Shown in pieces: positions 29,073-38,800 of a stretch of DNA of 64,000 bases. Position numbers and translations under genes: made by a program. This DNA comes from Pedobacter sp. KBS0701. GTDB taxonomy: Bacteria > Bacteroidota > Bacteroidia > Sphingobacteriales > Sphingobacteriaceae. Each line of letters starts with the position of its first letter. Within the stretch, counting starts at the first letter, position 1. The stretch spans positions 4,836,001-4,900,000 of the forward strand of contig NZ_CP042171.1 of NCBI RefSeq assembly GCF_005938645.2, written 5' to 3'. Below the pieces are notes generated by a model. The model was not told where the DNA came from, made no database searches, and was given only the letters and a program-made list of their open reading frames with translations.

Positions 29073-31001
29073 ATGCAAGTAAAAGCTGGCCCCCTATTAT
29101 CTAAAATTAACTATCCTGCTGATTTAAAGCAATATAGCGAATCTGACTTAGTACAAATAAGCCAGGAATTACGACAATATATTATTGATGTAGTTAGTGT
29201 TAATGGCGGCCATTTTGGCGCCAGCTTAGGTGTGGTAGAATTAACCGTAGCCTTACACTATGCCTTAAATACCCCTTACGATAAATTAGTCTGGGATGTG
29301 GGCCATCAGGCATACGGGCATAAGATCTTAACTGGCCGCAGAGATTTATTCCATACCAACCGAGTATATGGTGGCATTAGCGGTTTTCCGAAAATTTCAG
29401 AAAGTGAGTACGATACCTTTGGTGTAGGCCACTCTTCTACTTCCATTTCCGCAGCTTTAGGGATGGCGGTGGCTTCACAATTAAAAGGTGAAACCGACAG
29501 GCAGCACGTGGCCGTTATTGGCGATGGTGCCATGACAGCTGGTTTAGCTTTTGAAGGATTAAACCATGCAGGGATCGAAAACAGTAATGTGCTTGTGATC
29601 CTGAATGATAACTGTATGTCTATCGATCCGAATGTAGGTGCACTTAAAGAATATCTAACCAGTATCACCATTTCAAAATCTTATAATCGTTTTCGTGATG
29701 ACATTTCTCATGTACTCACAGGGCTATCTAAGCTTGGCCCAAATGCACATAAATACGTTAAGAAAATAGAGAAGAGTATTAAAGGCACGTTACTCAAACA
29801 AAGTAATTTATTTGAGGCATTAAACTTCAGGTACTTTGGTCCTGTTGACGGGCACGATGTAACACGCCTGGCGCAAACCATAAAAGATTTATCTGCTATT
29901 CCGGGGCCTAAACTTCTACATTGTATTACAGTAAAAGGAAAAGGTTTTGCCCTGGCAGAAAAAGACCAAACCAAATGGCATGCCCCGGGTTTATTCGATA
30001 AGATTACAGGCGAAATCAAAAAAAGCATTCCAGATAAGCCGCAACCACCAAAATATCAGGATGTTTTCGGGCATACCATGGTAGAACTGGCTGAGGCTAA
30101 CGATAAAATTGTAGGCATTACACCAGCAATGCCATCCGGCTCATCATTAAACATTATGATGAAAGCAATGCCGAAACGCGCATTCGATGTAGGTATTGCA
30201 GAACAACATGCGGTAACTTTCTCCGCCGGCCTGGCTACGCAAGGATTGGTTCCTTTCTGCAATATCTATTCAAGTTTCATGCAAAGGGCATACGATCAGG
30301 TAATCCACGATGTAGCCATCCAGAAACTAAACGTAGTTTTCTGTCTGGATAGGGCTGGTCTGGCAGGTGCCGATGGTGCAACACACCATGGTGCTTACGA
30401 TATCGCCTATATGCGCTGTATACCCAATCTAATCATTTCTTCCCCTATGAATGAAGAAGAGCTTCGTAACCTGATGTTTACAGCTCAACAAGAAAATATA
30501 GGGCCTTTTGTAATCCGTTACCCCCGCGGAAATGGGGTAATGCCCGATTGGAAGAGACCTTTCAAAGCATTGGAAATTGGTGAAGGCCGTAAAATTTGTG
30601 ACGGGGAAGACGTAGCACTATTAACTATTGGCCACGTGGGTAATTTTGCTGTTGAAGCATGTACAGAATTAAATAGCGAGGGTTTTTATCCTGCGCATTA
30701 CGATTTACGTTTTGTCAAACCACTGGATGAAGTTTTATTGAACGAGGTATTTTCCAAATACAAAAATGTGATCACTGTTGAAGATGGTTCATTACCAGGA
30801 GGGGTAGGTGCTGCAGTATTGGAATTTATGGCCGATAATAACTATAACGCACAGGTAGTCAGACTTGGAATCCCTGATAAGTTTGTTGACCATGGAGAAC
30901 AGCCCGAGCTCTGGGCAGAGTGTGGCTATGATAAAGATGCCATCGTTAAGGCAGTTAAAAACGTTGCCGTTAAGCGTGTTACCGATAAAATGGCGGGATA
31001 A
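29073..31001 (+). CDS. dxs: 1-deoxy-D-xylulose-5-phosphate synthase
   Basis: The 642-residue enzyme (ATG at 29073; an upstream TTG extension is unlikely) makes DXP from pyruvate and glyceraldehyde-3-phosphate, the first step of the MEP isoprenoid route. The ThDP motif GDGAMTAGLAFEGLNHAG, the GHSSTSISAALGMA loop and the transketolase-type AEQHAVTFSAGLA with the catalytic Glu are visible, and the C-terminal FVDHGEQPELWAECGYD matches the family. Its product also feeds undecaprenyl phosphate, the lipid carrier used by the exopolysaccharide genes further on, but no operon link exists. Confidence 0.97.
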   Translation: MQVKAGPLLSKINYPADLKQYSESDLVQISQELRQYIIDVVSVNGGHFGASLGVVELTVALHYALNTPYDKLVWDVGHQAYGHKILTGRRDLFHTNRVYGGISGFPKISESEYDTFGVGHSSTSISAALGMAVASQLKGETDRQHVAVIGDGAMTAGLAFEGLNHAGIENSNVLVILNDNCMSIDPNVGALKEYLTSITISKSYNRFRDDISHVLTGLSKLGPNAHKYVKKIEKSIKGTLLKQSNLFEALNFRYFGPVDGHDVTRLAQTIKDLSAIPGPKLLHCITVKGKGFALAEKDQTKWHAPGLFDKITGEIKKSIPDKPQPPKYQDVFGHTMVELAEANDKIVGITPAMPSGSSLNIMMKAMPKRAFDVGIAEQHAVTFSAGLATQGLVPFCNIYSSFMQRAYDQVIHDVAIQKLNVVFCLDRAGLAGADGATHHGAYDIAYMRCIPNLIISSPMNEEELRNLMFTAQQENIGPFVIRYPRGNGVMPDWKRPFKALEIGEGRKICDGEDVALLTIGHVGNFAVEACTELNSEGFYPAHYDLRFVKPLDEVLLNEVFSKYKNVITVEDGSLPGGVGAAVLEFMADNNYNAQVVRLGIPDKFVDHGEQPELWAECGYDKDAIVKAVKNVAVKRVTDKMAG

Positions 31002-31018
31002 AGCCCATTTTATCGGTA
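30980..31018 (+). terminator. Strong stem-loop overlapping the dxs stop codon
   Basis: TACCGATAAAATGG and CCATTTTATCGGTA are perfect 14-base arms with the stop codon in the loop. The stem begins inside the last codons and there is no long T-run, so it may end transcription or protect the message from 3' degradation. Confidence 0.55.
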
Positions 31019-31202
31019 TAATTACCTGTTTCGGTTTAACGCTTTGAGCTTAGATCTTAAGTCTATTGAACGCTGATGGTACAGAACTGACCAGCATATA
31101 TTGTTCTAGCCGCCAAAATTCAAAATCAATAACCATAATCAGAGAAAAAGGGGCTTTCTACCTATTTCCCAAAGTCAAAAATTGGCTATAAGTCCCACAC
31201 GG

Positions 31203-33503
31203 TTAATCAGCCAGATCATGATTCCTTCCTTTTAGTTCAGTTTGGAGATCCAAAACTACCCTATCAATGACACGATTCACCTGGTCAATCATTGGGATAA
31301 GTTCTGAAACCGGAGCGTTTTCATCGCTTAAGGATTCAATATCCCTTATTACACGCTGAATCGAAATAATACCAAGGTGATCAATGGTTGACTTAAGCTT
31401 ATGTGCCAGTTTTGATATATTTGGAAGGTCAGTATTTTCTACAGAGTAGTTTAGATCACGGAGGGTAACGGGCATCTGATCGCAGAATAGCTGAATCATT
31501 TTGGTAACAAAATCCTCCTTCCCCTTACTTATAACATACAGGCCATCCAGACTGTAAAGCGGAAGCACAGCTTCCGGCTGATCAGGCGCTACTGCTTTTT
31601 TTATCATCCATTTATCGATCACTGTAATAAAAAGTTCTTCGTTTATCGGTTTTGTAATATAATCGTCCATGCCCGCAGCAATACACTTTTCCCTTTCCCC
31701 GCTTATTGCAGAGGCTGTGAGCGCAATGATAGGCCCGTTATAGCCACCATCCCTTAATAATCGTGTTGTATCGTAACCATTCATAACTGGCATCTGAATA
31801 TCCATAAGGATCAGGTCAAAATCTTCCCTATCAACCATCTCAAGAGCGATCTCCCCACTCTCAGCGACCATGATCTGAGGACCAAAGTTTAATAGTATAG
31901 TTGAAGCAACAAGCCTGTTCATTTCGTTGTCGTCAACAATGAGAATCCTCCTGCCTGAAAACAGGTCATCACTAAGCGCTAATTTTGGTTCCACGGGGAG
32001 ATCGGTCCCAACACCTTTCTTCAGCCTGATGACAAACGAAATGTCAGAACCCTTCCCCTTTTCACTCTTAACATTAAAATATCCACCCATTTGAGCAACC
32101 AGCTTCTTAGATATACTCATTCCCAGGCCAGTTCCACCATACCTGCGTGATACAGACTCATACTCCTGGCTGAAGTTGTCAAAAAGACGTTTAATAAATT
32201 CAGGCTCCATTCCTATTCCAGTGTCCCTCACCAGAATCTCAATTTCCTGAGCATCATCAAAATCTGCCAGAAGGCTTACCGTAAGGGATACAAATCCCGT
32301 GTCTGTAAATTTTATGGCGTTGCTTAACAAATTTAATACTACCTGACTGATCCTAAAGGGATCTCCTATCAAAACTGGTGCGATATCATCATAGTGGGGT
32401 TGAAGATAATGGATTACCAACCCTTTTTTTTCAGCCCTGTGTATAATCACCTGAATTACCTCCCTGAGTACATTGGAAATATTCAGCCCGATATATTCGA
32501 GATTCACTTTACCGGCTTCAATCTTTGAAAGATCTAAAATATCATCAATAATGACCAGTAAGTTCTTTGATGCTGTTTGTATGGTCTGGATGCAGTAATC
32601 CTGCTCAACAGTAAGGTTGGTCCTGGAAAGCTGGTTAGCCATATTGATGATTGCGTTCATAGGCGTTCTAATCTCATGGCTCATATTCGCCAGAAACATG
32701 TCCTTGCTATTGGCAGCTTTTTCAGCCTCTAATTTTGAAGCGATCAGTTCGAGTTCCTGTTGCTTGTTACGGGTAATTTCAAAATTGACCAGGAGAGAAC
32801 CGATTACTTCACTTTTATTGTTAAAATTTATGGTCCTGCATATCAGCCACCATTTCCGCTCGCCTTTCGCATCCAAAAACTGGATTTCACTTACCTCTGC
32901 ATTGATGCTTTCATAACTTATCGCATCACCCTCTTTCGAGAATAGCTTGCCGTTAAACAATTCTGAGACTGATCTGCCTTTAATGTCTGTAAAATCGTAT
33001 CCTGATATTTCACAAAAGCTGTTATTTGCATAAACAATCTGCTCTTCTATATCCAGTTCCAGCAAACCAAGCTTCATGTTTGCGATAACATTATAATAAC
33101 TGTGTTCGTTAACAGAAAACGGCAGGTTTTCCATTTGGCTATCTTGATCTCTATCAACTACTAAACCTCCTATAGCAGGCTTAGGCGTGTTAAGGAGTGA
33201 TTGCCCGTATCCGGCGAAAAAAAATAAATTTTGAGCAAAGATTTTTTCCCATCTTCCATTTATCCGCACAGGCTGTTTTTTAATCGTCATCCCAGTGCTT
33301 CCCAAATCAGGATATTGATCATCTTTACCGGTATGGAGATCTTCGAAATGATCGAAAATCGGTTCACCAACACAGTTACCGCTGATTTCTTCCAGGCGCT
33401 CAGCCAGTTCAACTATATTCATATCTGCATCAACGATGACAAAGAACGGAAATAGCCGGTTAAGCTGGGCGCTGTCCAGCGACAAAAGGTTTCTGTTTAT
33501 CAT
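31203..33503 (-). CDS. Soluble hybrid histidine kinase with HNOBA/PAS-like N-terminus, receiver and HPt
   Basis: The 766-residue kinase has no membrane helix. Residues 15-55 (LFPFFVIVDADMNIVELAER and the following segment) resemble the HNOBA domain found with haem-NO/oxygen sensors. A PAS domain follows at about 135-245 (LDIEEQIVYANNSFCEISGY). The kinase core has His276 in SHEIRTPMN, N-box LLSNAIKFT, DTGIGM and GGTGLGM, then a receiver with Asp568 (LMDIQMPVMNG) and an HPt with His701 (AHKLKSTIDHLG). It is divergent from a receiver/sugar-transferase pair, so phosphotransfer to that receiver is plausible. The sensed signal is unknown. Confidence 0.9.
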   Translation of the reverse strand: MINRNLLSLDSAQLNRLFPFFVIVDADMNIVELAERLEEISGNCVGEPIFDHFEDLHTGKDDQYPDLGSTGMTIKKQPVRINGRWEKIFAQNLFFFAGYGQSLLNTPKPAIGGLVVDRDQDSQMENLPFSVNEHSYYNVIANMKLGLLELDIEEQIVYANNSFCEISGYDFTDIKGRSVSELFNGKLFSKEGDAISYESINAEVSEIQFLDAKGERKWWLICRTINFNNKSEVIGSLLVNFEITRNKQQELELIASKLEAEKAANSKDMFLANMSHEIRTPMNAIINMANQLSRTNLTVEQDYCIQTIQTASKNLLVIIDDILDLSKIEAGKVNLEYIGLNISNVLREVIQVIIHRAEKKGLVIHYLQPHYDDIAPVLIGDPFRISQVVLNLLSNAIKFTDTGFVSLTVSLLADFDDAQEIEILVRDTGIGMEPEFIKRLFDNFSQEYESVSRRYGGTGLGMSISKKLVAQMGGYFNVKSEKGKGSDISFVIRLKKGVGTDLPVEPKLALSDDLFSGRRILIVDDNEMNRLVASTILLNFGPQIMVAESGEIALEMVDREDFDLILMDIQMPVMNGYDTTRLLRDGGYNGPIIALTASAISGEREKCIAAGMDDYITKPINEELFITVIDKWMIKKAVAPDQPEAVLPLYSLDGLYVISKGKEDFVTKMIQLFCDQMPVTLRDLNYSVENTDLPNISKLAHKLKSTIDHLGIISIQRVIRDIESLSDENAPVSELIPMIDQVNRVIDRVVLDLQTELKGRNHDLAD

Positions 33504-33909
33504 TTTTATACTATTATAGCGGTAAATTAGGAACTATATCGTACAGGCAGGGCCATAATGCCTTACCTCATCCCCTGCCAACTAGAACAATAACAAGGAG
33601 CCAAAGTTCTATAGAAAGAGAAATTATGTTTAAGGCTAATCGGCTTATCCCAATGATTTTTAATACTCCTAAAAAGAATAAAAAAAGTTATTTATTTATT
33701 TTTTCTTATAATTGCATTGAAATGTCGCCGTGCCTAAATTAAATTTATTATTTATCAAAACTGAAATTATTTCGAATTTATTAACGCATCAACGAAGATA
33801 ATAATTATTGAAAATCAATTTTACATTCAAATGGTTGGCCTTTACTTTCAGACAGTGACTGTGCAAAAAAATTACATAAGAGTCCTATTCCAATAACGCT
33901 TCTTGACTA
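33504..33909. other. Divergent intergenic region between hybrid kinase and response regulator
   Basis: This 406-base AT-rich stretch separates two divergent genes, so promoters for both should lie here. No perfect TAnnTTTG box with a partner was found on either strand and no gene was recognised. Confidence 0.4.
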
Positions 33910-34314
33910 ATGAACCAACAGACTAATCCTAAAGTACATATTCTCCTTGTTGAGGATGATGAATTTATGCAGGCAATACTTGAAGAGATATTGCAGACTA
34001 AATACCGCATAGATATTAGGCCTGACGGAATGACTGCACTCACTTTCCTACAGAACGGAAACATTCCGGATCTGATTATATCTGATTTGAACACGCCCAA
34101 TATGAGTGGCCTTGAGCTGATCGAACAGCTAAAGACCAGCGACTTTTTCAGTTCCCTGCCAATTATGATATTATCAGGAGAGGAAAGCTCGAATAAACGC
34201 ATCAAATGCCTGGAAGCTGGTGCTGATGACTTCATGGTTAAACCCTTCAATCCTGCTGAACTGGAAGCCAGAATAAAGATGGTACTCCGACGAGCCGGAA
34301 AAAGCAATTTTTAA
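33910..34314 (+). CDS. Single-domain response regulator (CheY-like)
   Basis: The 134-residue protein is only a receiver domain. The acidic pocket (Glu15, Asp16, Asp17 in ILLVEDDEFM), phosphoacceptor Asp59 (LIISDLNTPNMSG), Ser89 (ILSGEES) and Lys111 (MVKPFNP) are intact, so it should be phosphorylated. There is no output domain. Its stop codon overlaps the start of the following sugar transferase gene (TAATG), implying translational coupling and a partnership at protein level. It aligns without gaps around its Asp motif with the N-terminal domain of that transferase, which suggests a duplication. Confidence 0.9.
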   Translation: MNQQTNPKVHILLVEDDEFMQAILEEILQTKYRIDIRPDGMTALTFLQNGNIPDLIISDLNTPNMSGLELIEQLKTSDFFSSLPIMILSGEESSNKRIKCLEAGADDFMVKPFNPAELEARIKMVLRRAGKSNF

Positions 34315-35516
34315 TGGCGGAGGAAGAGATCAACGGGCCGATTGAGCTACCCATCATAGCCATGATAGGCTTTGATGACTATACACAACGTACCTTTTTT
34401 GAAAACTGCAGATTTGACGGCATGCGACTCGTCTATTTCGACAATGGACTAAAGCTCGCACAGACATGGACCGAACAGCATCTTGAAATCGTGGCCATCA
34501 TATCTAACAGCGAAATTCTGTCGAACGGTGGCCTTGCGCTTATCGAAACCCTCAAAAATATACAGATGCCAAGCGTACCTTTTTTTCTGGTTGTAAAGTA
34601 CTTCAATCCGAATTTAAGGATCCTGGCCCTTACAGCAGGCATTTCAGATGTATTCCGGCTGCCTATGCATCAAGCCCGGGTAGAAAAACGTATTAATTTT
34701 TTTGTCCGGAACTGGACAGCACTGACCAAAAGTCTTGCTATCAGACCAAATGTGATACGCCCGATCGGATTAGCAAAAAGAACGTTTGACATTTTCTTTG
34801 CCGGTTTTGCACTAATCGTATTATTTCCTTTATTAGTGCTGGTTGCGCTTTCAATATGGCTGGAATCAAAAGGCCCTGTTTTTTATTACTCACTGCGTGC
34901 CGGAACCGGATTTAAGGTATTTAGATTTTATAAATTCCGCTCCATGTATGTTGATGCAGATAAAAAGATCAAAGATCTGATGCATCTCAATCAATATGAT
35001 CTGGACCGGGTTGAGCAAAAAACAACAGCCGGGGATACCGTCCTTTGCCAGGACTGCTTACAGGCTGGGAAATGCCAGTATCCATTGTATGGCGATGGTG
35101 TACAGTGGTGTGAAAAGGACGGGGGTTATTTTAGTGCAGCCAACAGCGGATCTGCATTTTTCAAAATCGCGAATGACCCAAGGATAACAAAGATCGGCAA
35201 TTTCATCAGAAACACGAGTATCGATGAACTGCCACAGCTCTGGAATGTAATCAAAGGAGACATGAGCATTGTTGGAAACAGACCCCTGCCAATTTATGAA
35301 GCTGAAAAACTTACGACAGATAGATATGTACTGCGGTTTGCCGCACCTGCAGGAATAACGGGACTATGGCAAGTGGAGAAACGGGGAAAAGGAGAAATGA
35401 GTGAGGAAGAGCGCCTCCTTCTTGATAACAAATATGCAAAGAACCAAAGTTTTTCGAACGATATCAAACTCATCCTGAAGACGATCCCTGCGCTTTTCCA
35501 GAAAGAAAGCGTTTAG
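34314..35516 (+). CDS. Priming sugar-phosphate transferase with N-terminal pseudo-receiver domain
   Basis: This 400-residue protein has a receiver-like domain at 1-140 in which the key residues are replaced: the phosphoacceptor position is Asn65 (AIISNSEIL), the Lys position is Leu (VFRLPMH) and the Ser/Thr is Val. From about 155 it is a polyprenyl-phosphate sugar-1-phosphate transferase: KRTFDIFFAGF leads into one membrane helix, then FRFYKFRSMYVDAD, RITKIGNFIRNTSIDELPQ, VGNRPLP and AGITGLWQVEKRG. It should start a repeat unit on undecaprenyl phosphate. An insertion holds Cys245, Cys248, Cys254 and Cys266, possibly metal-binding. The long N-terminal membrane bundle of WcaJ-type enzymes is absent. 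Confidence 0.88.
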   Translation: MAEEEINGPIELPIIAMIGFDDYTQRTFFENCRFDGMRLVYFDNGLKLAQTWTEQHLEIVAIISNSEILSNGGLALIETLKNIQMPSVPFFLVVKYFNPNLRILALTAGISDVFRLPMHQARVEKRINFFVRNWTALTKSLAIRPNVIRPIGLAKRTFDIFFAGFALIVLFPLLVLVALSIWLESKGPVFYYSLRAGTGFKVFRFYKFRSMYVDADKKIKDLMHLNQYDLDRVEQKTTAGDTVLCQDCLQAGKCQYPLYGDGVQWCEKDGGYFSAANSGSAFFKIANDPRITKIGNFIRNTSIDELPQLWNVIKGDMSIVGNRPLPIYEAEKLTTDRYVLRFAAPAGITGLWQVEKRGKGEMSEEERLLLDNKYAKNQSFSNDIKLILKTIPALFQKESV

Positions 35517-35824
35517 CCCTAACGGCTGAAGGAGAAATTAAAAAAACTTATTATGGTTTAAACAGACTATATTCTTTGGAAAGCCTACCATTCCCAATTC
35601 TTTAGCTGAAGGAACAGATAAACTTCTAAAGAAAATCAATTTTTCCCATTTTTGTTTTTGATATTCAACAACTAATCGTAATATTAAAGAATACTAATAT
35701 AACTGTAAATTCAGTTAATTTAAATGCCGGATACATGGCATAAAAATCAGGCTATTAAATAATTTGCTTTTATTTCTACTTATTAGTTTAAAGTAAAATT
35801 AACAATGCTTTACCTGACAAAAAG
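35517..35824. other. Non-coding gap before the large hybrid kinase gene
   Basis: An AT-rich 308-base stretch with no gene. It may carry the promoter of the next gene; TATTCTTTG near 35569 is close to the -7 consensus but has one base too many. Nothing firmer was seen. Confidence 0.35.
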
Positions 35825-38800
35825 ATGGAAATGCAAGAAAATGAAAATGCTCGTCTGGAAGCACTTTATAATTATGAAATCATAAACTCTGGACAAGAGA
35901 GGGGATTTGACAGGCTTACCGAGATCGCATCGTTAATCTGTGAGTGTGAAATATCATTAATTTCATTCGCGGAAAAGGATAGACTCTGGTATAAATCAGC
36001 AACTGGTCTCATTATAGAAGAGGTTCCCCGGGACTTTGCAATATGTGAGTATACCTTACTTGGTGAGGAGGTGTTCATAGTAGAAGATACACTCGAAGAT
36101 GAACGTTTCCGGCACCATGCGCTTTCTGAGGACGGCGTGAAAGTGAGGTTTTATGCAGGATATCCTTTAATAGACCCCGATGGCTTTACCCTGGGTTCAA
36201 TATGCGTAGCAGACCTGGCACCAAAAAAATTAACGGCTGCGCAGCAGCGAATATTGTCTTTACTTGCCGAAGAGGCCATATCGCTAATCATAGAACGCCG
36301 CAAAAAAGAAGAATATAAGAATTTCAGTACGCTGTTTAATGACTCTGAAGATCTGATCTGTATTTTGGCACCGGATGGAAAATTCAAAAAGGTAAATCCA
36401 GGCTTTAATAAACGGCTCGGATTCGATGAAACCGAACTGAAGCAAAAAACGATCTTTGACTTTATTCCACCTCAGGACTTGAAAGAGGGAATGGAAGTTT
36501 GGGATAGCTTAAAAAGCGGTCAACCGTCTGATAAGACAACACATAACATGCTCACCAAAGATGGACAACATAAAACCATTGAATGGACAGCAACGATTGA
36601 AAAGATCAACGGAAATCTTTTTGCCATTGGGCGTGATGTTACCGCCGAGGTAGAAAAAAACAGGGCACTAAAAGTCAGTGAACAGAAATTCAAAGCTTTC
36701 TTTGAAAGCTCGCAGGGATTGATGTGCACCCATGACATGGAAGGAAACTTCATCTCAATCAACTCTGCCGGCGCAAAAATACTCGGTTTTAAAAGAAAAG
36801 AACTAAAGTATAAGAGCCTTTTTGACATTATTCCGGTTGAAAGGCATAAAAATCTGCGTCAATACCTATCTGAAATTGCAGAAAACGGGCATTCAAAAGG
36901 ATTAATGATCGTGAAACGGAAGTCGGGAGAAGAGCGGATTTGGCTATATTCTAACGTATTACAGAAAGATCTTGACAATACGCCTTACATTGTTGGTAAC
37001 GCAGTTGATATCACCGATCAGAAAAAACTTGAGCATGAGCTGATCCATACCCGGAACCTTTTAGAGGAAACAAGCAAACTTGCAAAAATAGGAGGATGGG
37101 AACTTAACCTGAATGAGGAAAAAGTTGTCTGGACAGCTACCACCAGGGAAATACATGGTGTGCCGGTAGATTTCATACCCACTTTTGATAACGCACTTAA
37201 ATTTTACAAGGAGGGAGTAAGCAGGGAGAAAATTCAGCAGGCCATTGAAGAATGCATTCAAACAGGCAAAGACTGGGACCTAGAGCTTGAAATTACAGAC
37301 TTTAATGGAAAGGAAATTTGGGTAAGGGCAAAAGGACACGCAGAATCTGTGGAGTCCGCGACGAACCGTATCTTTGGAACCTTTCAGAACATAGACGATC
37401 AGAAACGGGCAGAACTGGCACTGTTGGAATCTAAAAAACTGTTGGACGACGTACTTTCCGCATCCACAGAGGTAAGCATTATCGCAACAGATACTGAAGG
37501 GATCATTACTGTATTTAACCGGGCATCAGAGCGTTTACTGGAATATAGTGCTGCGGAAATGATCGGTAAGCAAACACCTGAAATGCTGCATGACAAGGCA
37601 GAAGTTGAAGAACTTTGTACAAGTTTCTCGTCAACACTCGGCTATGAAATTAAAGGGTTTGATGTTTTTAAAAGATGCGCAGAGAGTCCACATAAAGAAA
37701 GGCCCTTCACCTTTATCACCAAGTCGGGTAAACGCTTAAGGGTTTCATTATCCATCACCTCAATCAAGGACACCGAAGGGGAAACAATCGGATACCTTGG
37801 TATATCTACAGACATCACTCAAAAAGAAGAAACCGAAAGAGCACTCGCCCGGGAGAAAGCCATATTGCTTGCTTTCATCGAAAATGCTCCGGCTTCGGTA
37901 GCAATGCTTGACAACAATATGCATTTTCTTGCAGCCAGCCGCAAATGGATTAAAGACTATACACAGATCTCCAGCAACATCGAAGGGCTATGGTACTATG
38001 ACGTATTCCCTAATCTTTCAGAAGACCGGATCGCCAATCACAAAGCGGTGCTAGGTGGTAAGATAGTTAAAAAGGAAGAAGATATATATGTTGACGTCAG
38101 GAACAATACTCCCCATCAGATCACCTGGGAGATGCGGCCCTGGCACCAGCTAGATGGATCTATAGGCGGAATGATGATTTTCACACAGGATATATCCGCT
38201 GCAGTCAAACACCGGGAAGAGATGACCGTCGCCAGACTGCGTGCCGATCATGCCAATGCTGCAAAGTCGGAATTTCTTGCCAATATGAGCCATGAAATCA
38301 GAACCCCGCTCAATGGCGTGATAGGTTTTACCGATCTGGTACTGAAAACCCAGCTGAGTGAAACGCAAAAACAATACCTGACAATTGTAAACCAGTCGGC
38401 AAATTCTTTATTAAGTATTATCAATGACATTTTGGATTTTTCAAAAATTGAGGCGGGTAAGTTTGAACTGGATATTGAAAAATGTGATCTGTACGATATT
38501 GCCTGGCAGGCCAGCGACATCACTACTTACCAGATCCAGGCCAGAAACCTGGAGATGCTTTTAAACCTGCCACCGGATTTGCCAAGATTTGTATGGACGG
38601 ATGCGCTTCGGTTAAAACAGGTTTTGATCAATCTACTGGGAAATGCAGCAAAGTTTACAACCAAAGGGGAAATAGAACTCAAAATAGAAAGCCTGGGCAT
38701 AGCAGAGGATCAGCATTCATACCGCTTCAGCGTACGGGATACGGGGATAGGCATTGCAAAAAGTAAGCAGGCAAAGATTTTTGGCGCCTTTTCTCAGGAG

